Assembly: GCF_011759705.1 (NCBI RefSeq) | Contig: NZ_JAAOZF010000001.1 | Coordinates: 741,152 to 805,151, forward strand | Direction of reading: 5' to 3' | Length of the DNA: 64,000 nt | From: Microbacterium ulmi | GTDB taxonomy: Bacteria > Actinomycetota > Actinomycetes > Actinomycetales > Microbacteriaceae | Shown: positions 1 through 8,343 of the stretch, one piece after another | Layout: each line of letters begins with the position of its first letter | How positions within the stretch are numbered: position 1 is the stretch's first letter | Translations under genes and position numbers: made by a program | The notes under the pieces: model-generated | Told to the model about the DNA's origin: nothing | What the model saw: only the letters and a program-made list of their open reading frames with translations | Databases searched by the model: none

Positions 1-1523
1 AGAACCTCGTGACCGACGAGATCCTGGCGTCCCTCCTGCGCCTCGCGGAGCAGACCCGGGTCGCCGAGCACGCCGCTGCGATGTTCGCGGGCGAGCACAT
101 CAACACGACGGAGGACCGCGCCGTCCTGCACACGGCGCTGCGCCGCCCCGCGGGCGCGGCCCCCGCGCTCGTGGTCGACGGGCAGGACGTCGACGCCGAC
201 GTGCAGAGCGTGCTCACGGCCCTCACCGACTTCGCCGACCGGGTGCGCTCGGGCCAATGGCTCGGCGTCACGGGCAAGAAGGTGCAGACCGTCGTCAACA
301 TCGGGATCGGCGGCTCCGACCTCGGACCGGTCATGGTCTACGAGGCGCTCACGCCGTATGCCGACGCCGGCATAGAGGCCCGGTTCGTCTCCAACATCGA
401 CCCGTACGATCTCGCGCACACGACCGAGGGGCTCGATCCCGAGACGACGCTGTTCATCGTCGCGTCGAAGACGTTCACGACGCTGGAGACCCTCACGAAC
501 GCGCGGCTCGCGCGTGAGTGGCTGTGGGCGGGGCTGTCGGCATCCGGCGCGATCGACGGATCGGATGCCTCGAGGACGGATGCCGTGGCCCACCACTTCG
601 TCGCCGTGTCGACGGCTCTCGACAAGGTCGCGGCGTTCGGCATCGACCCCGCGAACGCATTCGGGTTCTGGGACTGGGTGGGCGGCCGCTACTCCGTCGA
701 CTCGGCGATCGGCCTCTCGCTCGCCATCGCGCTCGGCCCGGACGCCTTCCGCGAGCTGCTCGCGGGATTCCACGCCGTCGACGAGCACTTCCGCACGACG
801 CCCCCCGCGGCGAACGTGCCGCTGCTGATGGGGCTCCTGAACGTCTGGTACACGAACTTCCTCGGGGCGCAGTCGCATGCCGTGCTCCCGTACGCGCAGC
901 AGCTGCACCGCTTCGCCGCCTACCTGCAGCAGCTCACGATGGAGTCCAACGGCAAGTCCGTCCGCTGGGACGGCTCGCCCGTCACGACCGACACGGGCGA
1001 GGTGTTCTGGGGCGAGCCCGGCACGAACGGGCAGCACGCGTTCTACCAGCTCATCCACCAGGGCACGCGCCTCATCCCCGCCGACTTCATCGCGTTCGTC
1101 AACCCCGCGTATCCGCTCGAGGACGACGGGCGCGACGTGCATGGCCTCTTCCTCGCGAACTTCCTCGCGCAGACGAAGGCGCTCGCGTTCGGCAAGACCG
1201 CTGAGGAGGTCGAGGCGGAGGGCACGGCGGGTGCGCTCGTCGCCGCGCGCACGTTCGCGGGCAACCGCCCGACGACGTCGATCTTCGCGGACTCGCTCAC
1301 TCCGCGCGTGCTCGGCGAGCTCATCGCGCTGTACGAGCACATCACGTTCACGCAGGGCGTCGTCTGGGGCGTCAACTCGTTCGATCAGTGGGGGGTCGAG
1401 CTGGGCAAGCAGCTCGCTCTGCAGATCGCTCCGGCGATCGAGGGCGACGACGCCGCCGTCGCGGCCCAGGATGCCTCGACCCGGGCTCTTCTCGCCTACT
1501 ACAAGGAGCATCGCCGGGGCTGA
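1..1523 (+). CDS. pgi: Glucose-6-phosphate isomerase (5' end outside window)
   Basis: Interconverts glucose-6-phosphate and fructose-6-phosphate in glycolysis and gluconeogenesis, in the cytosol. The open frame runs in from the left edge; the first in-frame GTG (9) is internal, because the residues before it (KNL) continue the usual Pgi sequence and the visible 504 residues fall short of the usual ~540. Seen: the SIS sugar-phosphate motif (GIGGSDLGP, about residue 97 of the visible part), a MESNGKS segment, and the C-terminal signature [14 protein letters not shown] with the catalytic lysine. A strong hairpin terminator follows. Frame, length and signatures leave little doubt. Confidence 0.96.
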   Translation, partial: NLVTDEILASLLRLAEQTRVAEHAAAMFAGEHINTTEDRAVLHTALRRPAGAAPALVVDGQDVDADVQSVLTALTDFADRVRSGQWLGVTGKKVQTVVNIGIGGSDLGPVMVYEALTPYADAGIEARFVSNIDPYDLAHTTEGLDPETTLFIVASKTFTTLETLTNARLAREWLWAGLSASGAIDGSDASRTDAVAHHFVAVSTALDKVAAFGIDPANAFGFWDWVGGRYSVDSAIGLSLAIALGPDAFRELLAGFHAVDEHFRTTPPAANVPLLMGLLNVWYTNFLGAQSHAVLPYAQQLHRFAAYLQQLTMESNGKSVRWDGSPVTTDTGEVFWGEPGTNGQHAFYQLIHQGTRLIPADFIAFVNPAYPLEDDGRDVHGLFLANFLAQTKALAFGKTAEEVEAEGTAGALVAARTFAGNRPTTSIFADSLTPRVLGELIALYEHITFTQGVVWGVNSFDQWGVELGKQLALQIAPAIEGDDAAVAAQDASTRALLAYYKEHRRG

Positions 1524-1539
1524 GCCGCACTCCTGCCGA

Positions 1540-1574
1540 CCGCCCGCGCGCCGCGATTCCCGGCGCGCGGGCGG
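1540..1574 (+). terminator. Hairpin terminator after pgi
   Basis: Perfect 14-bp inverted repeat (CCGCCCGCGCGCCG at 1540-1553 against 1561-1574) with a 7-nt loop, 16 bp after the pgi stop. There is no U tract, as is common for actinobacterial terminators. Confidence 0.7.
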
Positions 1575-1754
1575 TGCGCTTTCACGCCCGGTGCCGTGCC
1601 GTGCGTTCAGGCTCCTCCCACGTTCCTTCCAGGTCAGCCAGGGTTACCGTCCAGAAAGTCAACGCAGACTCGATGACTTGTGCCGGCGTCTCGTGCCCGA
1701 CGAGACGCGACGACCCGAGTCGCGGCACGCAGATCTGGAAGGACGTCGTCCACC

Positions 1755-2591
1755 ATGCCCTCACGCAAGGCTCTTCGTCGCGCGCGCCGGATGCGCGCAC
1801 TCACCCGCCCCGCGATCGCCGTCGCGGCGGCCACCGCCATCGTCGCGCTGACCGGAGGCGCCGCGTTCGCGGCCCAGACCCAGTCCGAGGTCACGGCGAC
1901 CTCGCTCAGCGCGATGTCGGAGAACGCGCGCAAGACGCTGCACGACGCCCGCGAGGCCGTCGGCGCCGCCACGAAGACGACGACGGAGGCCGAGGCATCC
2001 GGACTCGACCTCGGCGGAGCCGACACGAAGGTCGACACGTCGGCGCTGCGCGACGAGATCGAGCGCCTCTCGACGCTGGACGTGCTGCCCGTGTTCCTGC
2101 TCACGGACGTCGTCGCCGAGACGCGGGCCGAGACGGCGCGCGTCGGGCACGAGACGTTCCTCGTGCACTCCGCGCTCGCGACCGCTCAGGCGCGCAAGGC
2201 GGCGGAGGAGGCCGCCGCGCGCGCAGCGGCCGAGGCGGCCGCACGGGCCGCTGCCGAGGCGGCCGCGCAGGCCGCGGCGAACACGCCCGAGGGCGCCAAG
2301 GCCACCGCGCGTCAGATGGCGTCCGACCGCTACGGCTGGGGAGACGGCCAGTTCTCATGCCTCGAGTCGCTGTGGAACCGCGAGTCCAGCTGGAACTACC
2401 AGGCGTACAACGCCGGCAGCGGCGCGACCGGCATCCCGCAGGCGCTCCCGGGCAGCAAGATGGCCAGCGCCGGCAGCGACTGGCAGTCGAACGCCACGAC
2501 GCAGATCGCGTGGGGTCTCGACTACATCTCGCGCGCGTACGGCACCCCGTGCGGCGCGTGGGGCCACTCGCAGGCGACGAACTGGTACTGA
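1755..2591 (+). CDS. Secreted lysozyme-like (transglycosylase-type) protein
   Basis: 278 aa. The start is placed at ATG 1755 because it gives a Sec signal peptide: basic residues 1-20, a hydrophobic core, then AFA-AQ. The middle (about 30-175) is helical and Ala/Glu-rich with a short repeat (AEAAARAA type), probably a coiled-coil or wall-spanning stalk. The last ~85 residues (GWGDGQFSCLESLWNRESSW, then GATGIPQALPG and a terminal NWY) match the lysozyme-like fold of actinobacterial transglycosylase-like / aggregation-promoting-factor C-terminal proteins, with the catalytic Glu in the NRES motif. It should act on peptidoglycan outside the cell. The 150 bp upstream contain no riboswitch I recognise. 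Exact bond specificity is unknown. Confidence 0.85.
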   Translation: MPSRKALRRARRMRALTRPAIAVAAATAIVALTGGAAFAAQTQSEVTATSLSAMSENARKTLHDAREAVGAATKTTTEAEASGLDLGGADTKVDTSALRDEIERLSTLDVLPVFLLTDVVAETRAETARVGHETFLVHSALATAQARKAAEEAAARAAAEAAARAAAEAAAQAAANTPEGAKATARQMASDRYGWGDGQFSCLESLWNRESSWNYQAYNAGSGATGIPQALPGSKMASAGSDWQSNATTQIAWGLDYISRAYGTPCGAWGHSQATNWY

Positions 2592-2737
2592 ACCGAGGGG
2601 CGGATGCCGCGGCACGGCCCCGCCGCGCGTCGACAGGGTGCGGAGGGAATGATCCTCCCGATAGCGTGTGATCGACGCGAGTTGCGCCGAGCGGAAGGGG
2701 CCCCGTGATCGCGAGCCGTCGCAGTGCGCTGCCGCTC

Positions 2738-2842
2738 AGTGCGCATCCCCTCGGTGCGCATCCCCTCAGTGCGCATCCCCTCGGTGCGCATCCCCTCGGT
2801 GCGCATCCCCTCGGTGCGCATCCCCTCAATGCGCATCCCCTC
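2738..2842. repeat. Seven tandem copies of a 15-bp repeat
   Basis: Seven head-to-tail copies of RRTGCGCATCCCCTC, nearly identical (only the first two bases vary), end 57 bp before the ATG of the TauE/SafE gene. A GTG-started frame (2705-2896) reads through as LGAHP repeats and is judged to be chance. The array lies where a promoter or leader would be, so copy number could change its spacing. Confidence 0.9.
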
Positions 2843-2899
2843 GAGCTGGCGTGGGATGCCGCGGCCTCACGCGTCTCGACGGCGGACGGCGGCTGAGCC

Positions 2900-3685
2900 A
2901 TGTGGCTCGAGTCGCTCGCGATCCTCGGCGCCGGCGCGTGGGCCGGCATGATCAACGTCATCGTCGGCTCGGGGACGCTCGTGACCTTCCCCGTGCTCAT
3001 CATGCTCGGCTATGCGCCGATCACGGCCAACATCTCGAGCGGGATCGGGCTCGTCGCCGGCTCCGTCACGGGCGCCGTCGGCTTCCGGCGCGAGATCTCC
3101 GAGCAGCGCACGCTCGCTCTCCTGCTGCTTCCCGCGGGCTGCGCCGGCGGCCTCGCGGGCGGTCTGCTGCTGCTCGCGCTGCCGCCTGAGGCGTTCCGCA
3201 AGATCGTGCCGGCTCTCGTGGGCCTGGGCATCGTCATGGTCGTCGTCGGACCCGCGCTGCAGCGCTGGCTCGCGAAGCGCCGGGCGGGAGCGCCGAGCGA
3301 GGGCGTCGAGAGCATGAGCGTCGGCAAGCGCATCGGAAACCTCGTCGCGGTCTTCCTCCTCGGCGTGTACGGCGGCTACTTCGGCGCCGCGCTCGGGGTC
3401 ATCCTGCTGGGCGCGCTCGGCATCCTCTCGACGATCGCGCTGCCCAAGCTCAACGCGATCAAGAACCTGCTGGTCGTCGGCATCAACGGCGTCTCGGCGA
3501 CGCTGTTCATCGTCGTGGCCACGGGCTACATCAGCTGGCGCGCCGTCGCGCTCCTCGCGATCGGCTCGACGCTCGGGGGCCTTCTCGGCGCGCGCATCGG
3601 GCGTCGCATCCCGTCATGGCTGCTGCGAGCGACGGTCGTCGTCGTGGGCACGATCGCGCTCGTGAACCTGATCGTCAACTCCTGA
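2900..3685 (+). CDS. TauE/SafE family membrane transporter
   Basis: 261 aa, almost wholly hydrophobic, with about eight predicted helices in two halves separated by a polar loop (about residues 118-145, KRRAGAPSEGVE). The N-terminal GxWAGxINxxVGSGTLVTFP motif and the second-half GxYGGYFGAALG motif are the hallmarks of the TauE/SafE (sulfite exporter) family, which moves sulfur-containing or organic anions. The start ATG has only a weak GGCGG in front. A formate/nitrite-type channel lies convergently downstream. Substrate cannot be read from sequence. Confidence 0.88.
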   Translation: MWLESLAILGAGAWAGMINVIVGSGTLVTFPVLIMLGYAPITANISSGIGLVAGSVTGAVGFRREISEQRTLALLLLPAGCAGGLAGGLLLLALPPEAFRKIVPALVGLGIVMVVVGPALQRWLAKRRAGAPSEGVESMSVGKRIGNLVAVFLLGVYGGYFGAALGVILLGALGILSTIALPKLNAIKNLLVVGINGVSATLFIVVATGYISWRAVALLAIGSTLGGLLGARIGRRIPSWLLRATVVVVGTIALVNLIVNS

Positions 3686-3705
3686 CGCGGCGGTTGGCGC
3701 CGCAC

Positions 3706-4554
3706 TCAGGCGGCGATGCGCTCGCGCTCCGCCTGCGCCGGCACGGCAGCCGGGACGTCGGCCGCGGCATCCTTCGCGACCCGCGGCGATCCGCCGACGA
3801 CCCAGTACGCGATGCCCACCACGACGGCTCCGCCGACGAGGTTGCCGAGGCCGACCCAGAGCAGGTTGCCGCCGAACAGGGCCCACGTCGCGTTGGGGTC
3901 GCCGAGCACGAGACCCATCGCGTACGTCGTCATGTTCGCCACGACGTGCTCGAAGCCCGATGTGATGAAGGCCAGGATCGCGGCGAAGATGACGGCGATC
4001 TTGGCGCCCTCGCTCTTCAGACGCGCGCACATCCAGATCGCGAGACAGACCAGCACGTTGCACAGGATGCCGCGCACGAACAGCGTGAGCGGCTCCTCGG
4101 CGGCCTTCGCCGCGAGCATGTCGCCGAGCATCGTCCCGGCCGCGGCATTGGCGTGCAGCACGCCCGAGACCGCGACGAGCGATCCGAACACGAGGGATCC
4201 CGCGAGATTCGCGAGGAACGTCACCGACAGCGCGCCGACGGCAGGACCGACCCGCACCGCCCGCATGAGGCTCCCCTGGGTGAGCGTCATCATGCCCGAG
4301 GTGACGAGCTCCGCGCCCGCGAAGACGACGAGGGTCAGGGCGACGCCGAAGACGAGACCGCTCACGAGCTTGCCGAACCCCGTGCCGGCGGCGAAGAGCG
4401 GCCCTGCGGCGTTCAGCATGAGCACGACGGCGACGCCGACGTACGCGCCGGCGAGCATCCCGGAGATCCAGAAGCGCGCAGGCGTACGCAGTCCGTCGAC
4501 CTTGTGCCGCGCGGCATCCGCCTGCACGTGCAGTGTCTGTTCGATCGTGAGCAC
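3706..4554 (-). CDS. Formate/nitrite transporter family protein
   Basis: 282 aa membrane protein of the FNT family (pentameric anion channels for formate, nitrite or related small monovalent anions). The start is set at GTG 4554, preceded by AGGGGGG; the frame is open further upstream, but that part is not protein-like. Six helices are visible, with FNT features such as FAGAELVTSGMM in the first half and a C-terminal GNLLWVGLGNLVGG segment. The promoter carries a TGTGGTCTGACCAT-type palindrome shared with the DoxX-like gene at 38661. Substrate is not determinable. Confidence 0.88.
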   Translation of the reverse strand: MLTIEQTLHVQADAARHKVDGLRTPARFWISGMLAGAYVGVAVVLMLNAAGPLFAAGTGFGKLVSGLVFGVALTLVVFAGAELVTSGMMTLTQGSLMRAVRVGPAVGALSVTFLANLAGSLVFGSLVAVSGVLHANAAAGTMLGDMLAAKAAEEPLTLFVRGILCNVLVCLAIWMCARLKSEGAKIAVIFAAILAFITSGFEHVVANMTTYAMGLVLGDPNATWALFGGNLLWVGLGNLVGGAVVVGIAYWVVGGSPRVAKDAAADVPAAVPAQAERERIAA

Positions 4555-4583
4555 GCTTGCCCCCCTAACCAGACCATGATACA

Positions 4584-4598
4584 TGTGGTCTGACCATA
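4584..4598 (-). promoter_or_regulatory. Palindromic operator before the FNT gene
   Basis: TGTGGTCTGACCATA is 14/15 identical to the perfect palindrome TGTGGTCTGACCACA at 38601-38615. The core TGGTCTGACCA is of the type bound by FCD-class GntR regulators (TGGTN3-5ACCA). It lies about 30 bp upstream of the GTG start and overlaps a possible -10 (TATGGT on the minus strand). Confidence 0.6.
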
Positions 4599-4715
4599 GC
4601 GCCAGGCGGATGAGCCGATGCGCCGCCGACGGGGCGGCCTCGGTCGAGATCGGGCGCGGGCGGTCGCGGTCTCCGATCACGACCGGCGGGGATCGCCACC
4701 GCTCATTTCGACAAT

Positions 4716-4746
4716 CCTTGACAATATTTCCTGTCAAGGGTTATCG
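4716..4746 (+). promoter_or_regulatory. Leaderless promoter with 8-8-8 inverted repeat
   Basis: TTGACA (4718-4723), a 17-bp spacer and TTATCG (4741-4746) form a sigma-70-type promoter whose predicted start point (about 4753) sits at the ATG at 4755. A perfect inverted repeat CCTTGACA/TGTCAAGG (4716-4723 and 4732-4739) covers the -35 and spacer, as expected for autorepression by the ArsR-type regulator encoded next. Confidence 0.7.
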
Positions 4747-4754
4747 TGACGTCC

Positions 4755-5330
4755 ATGGAGAATGTTCACGTACTCTCGGACGCCGCGGTCGTCGAGGTGG
4801 CACTCGATCCCGTTCGACGCGCGATCCTCGACGCGCTGACCGAGCCGGGGTCGGCATCCACGATCGCGGCCGCCGTGGGATCGACGCGCCAGAAGGTGAA
4901 CTACCACCTCAAGGCCTTGGAGGCCTGTGGGCTCGTGGAGCCCACCGAGACACGCGCGTGGGGCGGCATCACCGAACGGTTCGTGCGCCGCTCGGCGCGT
5001 CATCTCGTCGTCTCGCCCGACGTGCTGCAGAGCACCGCCGTCGAGCCGGACAGGATCGCCGATCGTCTCTCGGCCGCGTACCTGATCGCCGTGAATGCTC
5101 GGACGGTCTCGGAGGTGGGGGCGATCGCGAGCAGCACGGCGAGCGGAACGCGTCTGCCGACCCTGACCATCGACACCGTCATCGGGTTCGGCTCGCCCGA
5201 GGACCGCGCCGCGTTCGCCGCCGATCTGCAAACGGCCGTCGCGGCCCTGACCGCGAGGTATCACCGCGACGACGGGCGGCCGCACCGGCTGACCGTCTCG
5301 TCCTACCCCCGACCGAAGGAGTCATCATGA
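4755..5330 (+). CDS. ArsR-type winged-helix regulator
   Basis: 191 aa. The N-terminal ~75 residues form a winged helix-turn-helix of the ArsR/HTH_20 type (LDPVRRAILDALTEPGSAST, then TRQKVNYHLKALEACGLV). The remaining ~115 residues resemble a small ligand or dimerisation domain. ATG 4755 is preferred over GTG 4746 because the promoter start point coincides with it and no Shine-Dalgarno exists: probably leaderless. First gene of a three-gene operon; ATGA overlap with the SRPBCC gene. Regulators of this kind commonly control an adjacent SRPBCC/AHSA1 gene and themselves. Confidence 0.85.
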   Translation: MENVHVLSDAAVVEVALDPVRRAILDALTEPGSASTIAAAVGSTRQKVNYHLKALEACGLVEPTETRAWGGITERFVRRSARHLVVSPDVLQSTAVEPDRIADRLSAAYLIAVNARTVSEVGAIASSTASGTRLPTLTIDTVIGFGSPEDRAAFAADLQTAVAALTARYHRDDGRPHRLTVSSYPRPKESS

Positions 5331-5869
5331 CCGGTCCCGACCGCCGCGTCGAGCACAGGATGGAGCGCGCCTACGAGGTGGGTGCGACCCCCGAGCAGGT
5401 GTGGGAGGCGATCGCCACCGCCGACGGCATCTCGTCGTGGATGGTGCCGACGCGGCTGGATCCCCGCGTCGGCGGCGAGGTGTCGTTCGATCTCGGCGAC
5501 GTCACGTCGACCGGCGTCGTCACCGAGTACACGCCGAACGCCCGGTTCGCCTACGAAGAGCCGTGGCCGATCGCCGAGCGAGCGGAGGAGCTCCCGGCCG
5601 AGATGGCCGAATGGTTCCGGGCGCTCGGCGTGCCGCTGGCGAAGGTGTACGACGACCTGTCGTCGGTCACGCCGATCGCGACGGAGTTCCTCGTCGAAGC
5701 GGCATCCGGCGGCAGCTGCGTGATTCGGATCGTCACGAGCGCGTACGGGACCGGCGCGGACTGGGAGAACGAGTTCTTCACCGAGATGGTGGCGAGCCTC
5801 GCCCCCATCCTCGACCAGCTCGCGGCGCACTTCGCGCGCGCGGCGATGAACACGGAGATCACGAGATGA
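5327..5869 (+). CDS. SRPBCC (AHSA1-like) domain protein
   Basis: 180 aa with a single START/Bet v1-like SRPBCC domain: VGATPEQVWEAIATADGISSWM near the N terminus, a central GGEVSFDLGD strand, and a long C-terminal helix. These cytosolic proteins bind hydrophobic small molecules or act as co-chaperone-like factors; the ligand is unknown. Start overlaps the regulator's stop (ATGA), stop overlaps the next start, with GAAGGAG as ribosome-binding site. The pairing with ArsR is the usual context. Confidence 0.85.
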   Translation: MTGPDRRVEHRMERAYEVGATPEQVWEAIATADGISSWMVPTRLDPRVGGEVSFDLGDVTSTGVVTEYTPNARFAYEEPWPIAERAEELPAEMAEWFRALGVPLAKVYDDLSSVTPIATEFLVEAASGGSCVIRIVTSAYGTGADWENEFFTEMVASLAPILDQLAAHFARAAMNTEITR

Positions 5870-6495
5870 ACGCCGCCGCCTCGATCGTCGTCACGCCGGT
5901 ACACGTGGCCGACCTCCTCGTGGAGGGCGAGCCGATGCCCGTCTACGTGCACGTGATCGACCATCCCGATGCGCGCGTGCTGGTCGACACCGGCATGATC
6001 GACCTCCACCCCGCCGTCGCCGACCTCGATCCGCGCCTTCGCCCGCTGAGCCGGCAGCACGACGTCGACCTCGCCGGCATCGACATCGTGGTCAACACCC
6101 ACCTGCACTTCGATCACTGCGGCGGCAACCGCCTCTTCGCCGGCAGGCCGATCCACGTCCAGCGCCACGAGCTCGACGACGCCCGCACCGAGGACGACTA
6201 CACCATCCGAGAGTGGGTCGACGCGCCCGGCGTGAGCTATGTTCCCGTCGACGGCGAGGTGGAGCTGCTTCGCGGGCTGCGTCTCATCCCGGCACCGGGC
6301 CACACGCGCGGCTCGCAGATCGTCGTCATCGAGGATGCCGAGCATCCCGTCGTCGTCGCCGGCGACACGGCCGTCTGGTTCGGCGAGCTGGACGACCCGC
6401 GCACCGACGGCCAGCGCCTCGTGCGCTCTCTGCAGCCAGAACGCGTCTGGCTCTCCCACGTCCGCGATCCGTGGAGACCAGCACTGCCTGGCTGA
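5866..6495 (+). CDS. MBL-fold metallo-hydrolase
   Basis: 209 aa with the complete metal-binding set of the metallo-beta-lactamase fold: HLHFDH near residue 80, PGHTRGS near 145, GDTA near 165 and a late His (SHVRDP). The arrangement resembles lactonases (AHL-lactonase / glyoxalase II-like) that hydrolyse esters or thioesters. Third gene of the ArsR-SRPBCC operon, coupled by ATGA, so it is probably induced by the same ligand. Substrate unknown. Confidence 0.88.
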   Translation: MNAAASIVVTPVHVADLLVEGEPMPVYVHVIDHPDARVLVDTGMIDLHPAVADLDPRLRPLSRQHDVDLAGIDIVVNTHLHFDHCGGNRLFAGRPIHVQRHELDDARTEDDYTIREWVDAPGVSYVPVDGEVELLRGLRLIPAPGHTRGSQIVVIEDAEHPVVVAGDTAVWFGELDDPRTDGQRLVRSLQPERVWLSHVRDPWRPALPG

Positions 6496-6496
6496 C

Positions 6497-7747
6497 TCAC
6501 GAAGGGTCGACCTTGTCACGCGAGGGGTCCTGAATCGTGTGCAGTCGAGCTCCAGCCACGACGGATGCCGCACGCCGCCGAACGCCGCCGAAGACACGGG
6601 ACGAGGTCACCCCACCCCCGACGCGGCGACGCTCGCCGTGCGTGCGTGCTGGCGATGGGGCTGCCGCGACGATGTGGGAGGCGACATGGGCCGCATCGCG
6701 CCCCACACCGGCGAGCAACATGGAGGAGAACGCGTACTGGAAGCTGAGGCCGCAGAAGTACAGGCCGGGTGCCCGCTCGACGACGCCGCGGAGTTCGATC
6801 GGCCAACCGTCCTCACCGACGATCGGGACCTGGATCCAGTCGAACGCCTGCCGGAAGCCGGTCGCCCAGATGACGTTGGCGACCGGGCGTGGCTCGCCGC
6901 CGACGACCGGGCGCCCGGACCGAACCTCCTCGACGCGGTCATAGGCCCGCTCGACGCCTCGCGTCGCGAGGTCGGAAGACTTCACGCGCAGCATGGGCGC
7001 GCCGTGGAAGCGCAAGTGAGCCATCTCCTTGCGTCCCATCGACGTGCGCCTCGTCAGAAGATGGCGCCAGGCGAAGAGCAGGATCGGGAACAGCAGGCGC
7101 ATCCGCCACGACTCGTGGCGCACGGGGATCTGTCCACAGTCGCGTCCGACGAGGGTCGTCGCATGGGTCCCTGCCGTCTCGTAGGCGATCTCGGTTCCGG
7201 AGTGGGATGCCCCGACGACGAGCACCGGCCCGTCCCGGAGCTGGCTGGGACGTCGATACTCGCTGGAGTGCAGCTGAACGATGGCCGGATCCAGATCGCG
7301 GGCGATGGCCGGCACGTGGGGCGTCTTCCCGAAGGTTCCCGTGGCGACGACGACATTGGAGCACACGTACGTCTCACGATCTGTCGTGACGAGGTACCCG
7401 CCGTCCGACGTCGGACTCAGCCTTCGGACGTGCACGCCGAGACGGATCGGAAGCTGCCAGTGCTTCGCGTACTCCTCGAGATAGTCGGCGACGTCGTCCT
7501 TGCCCGGGAACGACCAGCCCTTCGCGGGGAACGGCAGGCCCGGCAGAGCGTCATACTTCGCGGGGGTGAAGAGCCGCAGGCTGTCCCACTGCTGCCGCCA
7601 GTGATCGCCGACCCGGGCGTTGGCGTCGAGGATCACGAAGGGACGGCCCTGGCGCTGCAGGTGATAGCCGGTCGCGAGTCCGGCCTGACCGGCGCCGACG
7701 ACGACCGTCTCGATGCCGATCCCGATATCGACAGGTTTCTTGTCCAT
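6497..7747 (-). CDS. Flavin-dependent monooxygenase / FAD-dependent oxidoreductase
   Basis: 416 aa. FAD-binding Rossmann motif GAGQAG near residue 15, NAD(P)H-binding GASHSG near 172, and an ATGF motif (VIWATGFRQAFDW) typical of flavin-containing monooxygenases of the YUCCA/CzcO-like group. ATG 7747 is chosen: the promoter start point maps onto it and there is no Shine-Dalgarno; upstream GTG 7756 and TTG 7765 are less likely. The last ~55 residues are basic and unlike the family. Probably oxidises a small organic substrate; the MarR operator in its promoter suggests induction by that compound. Confidence 0.85.
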   Translation of the reverse strand: MDKKPVDIGIGIETVVVGAGQAGLATGYHLQRQGRPFVILDANARVGDHWRQQWDSLRLFTPAKYDALPGLPFPAKGWSFPGKDDVADYLEEYAKHWQLPIRLGVHVRRLSPTSDGGYLVTTDRETYVCSNVVVATGTFGKTPHVPAIARDLDPAIVQLHSSEYRRPSQLRDGPVLVVGASHSGTEIAYETAGTHATTLVGRDCGQIPVRHESWRMRLLFPILLFAWRHLLTRRTSMGRKEMAHLRFHGAPMLRVKSSDLATRGVERAYDRVEEVRSGRPVVGGEPRPVANVIWATGFRQAFDWIQVPIVGEDGWPIELRGVVERAPGLYFCGLSFQYAFSSMLLAGVGRDAAHVASHIVAAAPSPARTHGERRRVGGGVTSSRVFGGVRRRAASVVAGARLHTIQDPSRDKVDPS

Positions 7748-7754
7748 AGTTTGC

Positions 7755-7784
7755 ACGATAGACAAGAAACCTGTCTTCTGTCAA
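7755..7784 (-). promoter_or_regulatory. Promoter with MarR-type operator in the spacer (monooxygenase)
   Basis: Minus-strand TTGACA (7784-7779), an 18-bp spacer and TATCGT (7760-7755), with the start point near ATG 7747. The spacer contains AGACAAG-AAA-CCTGTCT (7760-7776), an imperfect palindrome closely matching the site before the marR and cupin genes. Confidence 0.65.
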
Positions 7785-7844
7785 TCGCCGCACCACCGCC
7801 CGCAGGCCGTGGTCAGCACATCCGTGCGCGCGTCCGGGGGCAGG

Positions 7845-8315
7845 TCAGTCACCGACCCGGGCGGCGAACTCGGTCTGGATCGCATCCAGGTCGGCGCGGA
7901 GCTGACGGAGCCGATCCTGGCCTATCAGCGCGACCACCCGACCCTCCAGTTCCGGCACGAGCACCTGCGCGGCTGCGAGCACGCGGCGTCCGCGATGTGT
8001 GGGAAGCACGAGCTTCGCCCGGCGATCCGTCGGATCGGGCGTTCGTGCGACGTAGCCCGTCTGCTCGAGATGGACGACGAGTTCGGCCATCGCCTGCTTG
8101 GTCATGTGGGCGCGCTGGGCAAGGCTGCTCACGGTCGTGCCCGTGTCGTCGAGATACTGGAAGACGGCGGCGTGGGCGGGCCGGAGGTCGGAGAACCCCT
8201 CCCGAACGAGATGCGGAATCACGAGATCGTTGAGCGCGGTGAAAGCCTCACGGAGGGCGACCGCCAGGTTGCGAGGACGCTCGCGGCCGCTGAGCCCGGG
8301 AACACTTCTTGACAT
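7845..8315 (-). CDS. MarR family transcriptional regulator
   Basis: 156 aa MarR-type winged helix: recognition helix region SSLAQRAHMTKQAMAELVVHL (about 62-82), then a wing with DPTDRRAK, the family's DxRxx motif. Divergent from the cupin gene with only 28 bp between the starts, and next to the monooxygenase. Both target promoters carry AGACAGG-N3-CCTGTCT-type palindromes in the -10/-35 spacer, the simplest reading being repression released by a phenolic or similar ligand, with autoregulation. Confidence 0.9.
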   Translation of the reverse strand: MSRSVPGLSGRERPRNLAVALREAFTALNDLVIPHLVREGFSDLRPAHAAVFQYLDDTGTTVSSLAQRAHMTKQAMAELVVHLEQTGYVARTPDPTDRRAKLVLPTHRGRRVLAAAQVLVPELEGRVVALIGQDRLRQLRADLDAIQTEFAARVGD

Positions 8316-8337
8316 AGGCAGGTCTCCTGTCTAACTT
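8309..8337 (+). promoter_or_regulatory. Shared marR/cupin control region
   Basis: Plus-strand TTGACA (8309-8314), 17-bp spacer and TAACTT (8332-8337); the start point coincides with the cupin ATG at 8344, so this transcript looks leaderless. The spacer is filled by AGGCAGG-TCT-CCTGTCT (8316-8332), which also begins one base before the marR start codon on the other strand. Confidence 0.7.
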
Positions 8338-8343
8338 GACGGT

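Noticed and set aside
1575..1754. c-di-AMP (ydaO) riboswitch before the secreted lysozyme-like gene
   Set aside because: Such riboswitches often precede wall hydrolase genes in actinobacteria, but the conserved core is not recognisable here.
2705..2896. 63-codon frame through the 15-bp array (LGAHP repeats)
   Set aside because: No ribosome-binding site, pure repeat translation, and a 15-bp period is always open in one frame.
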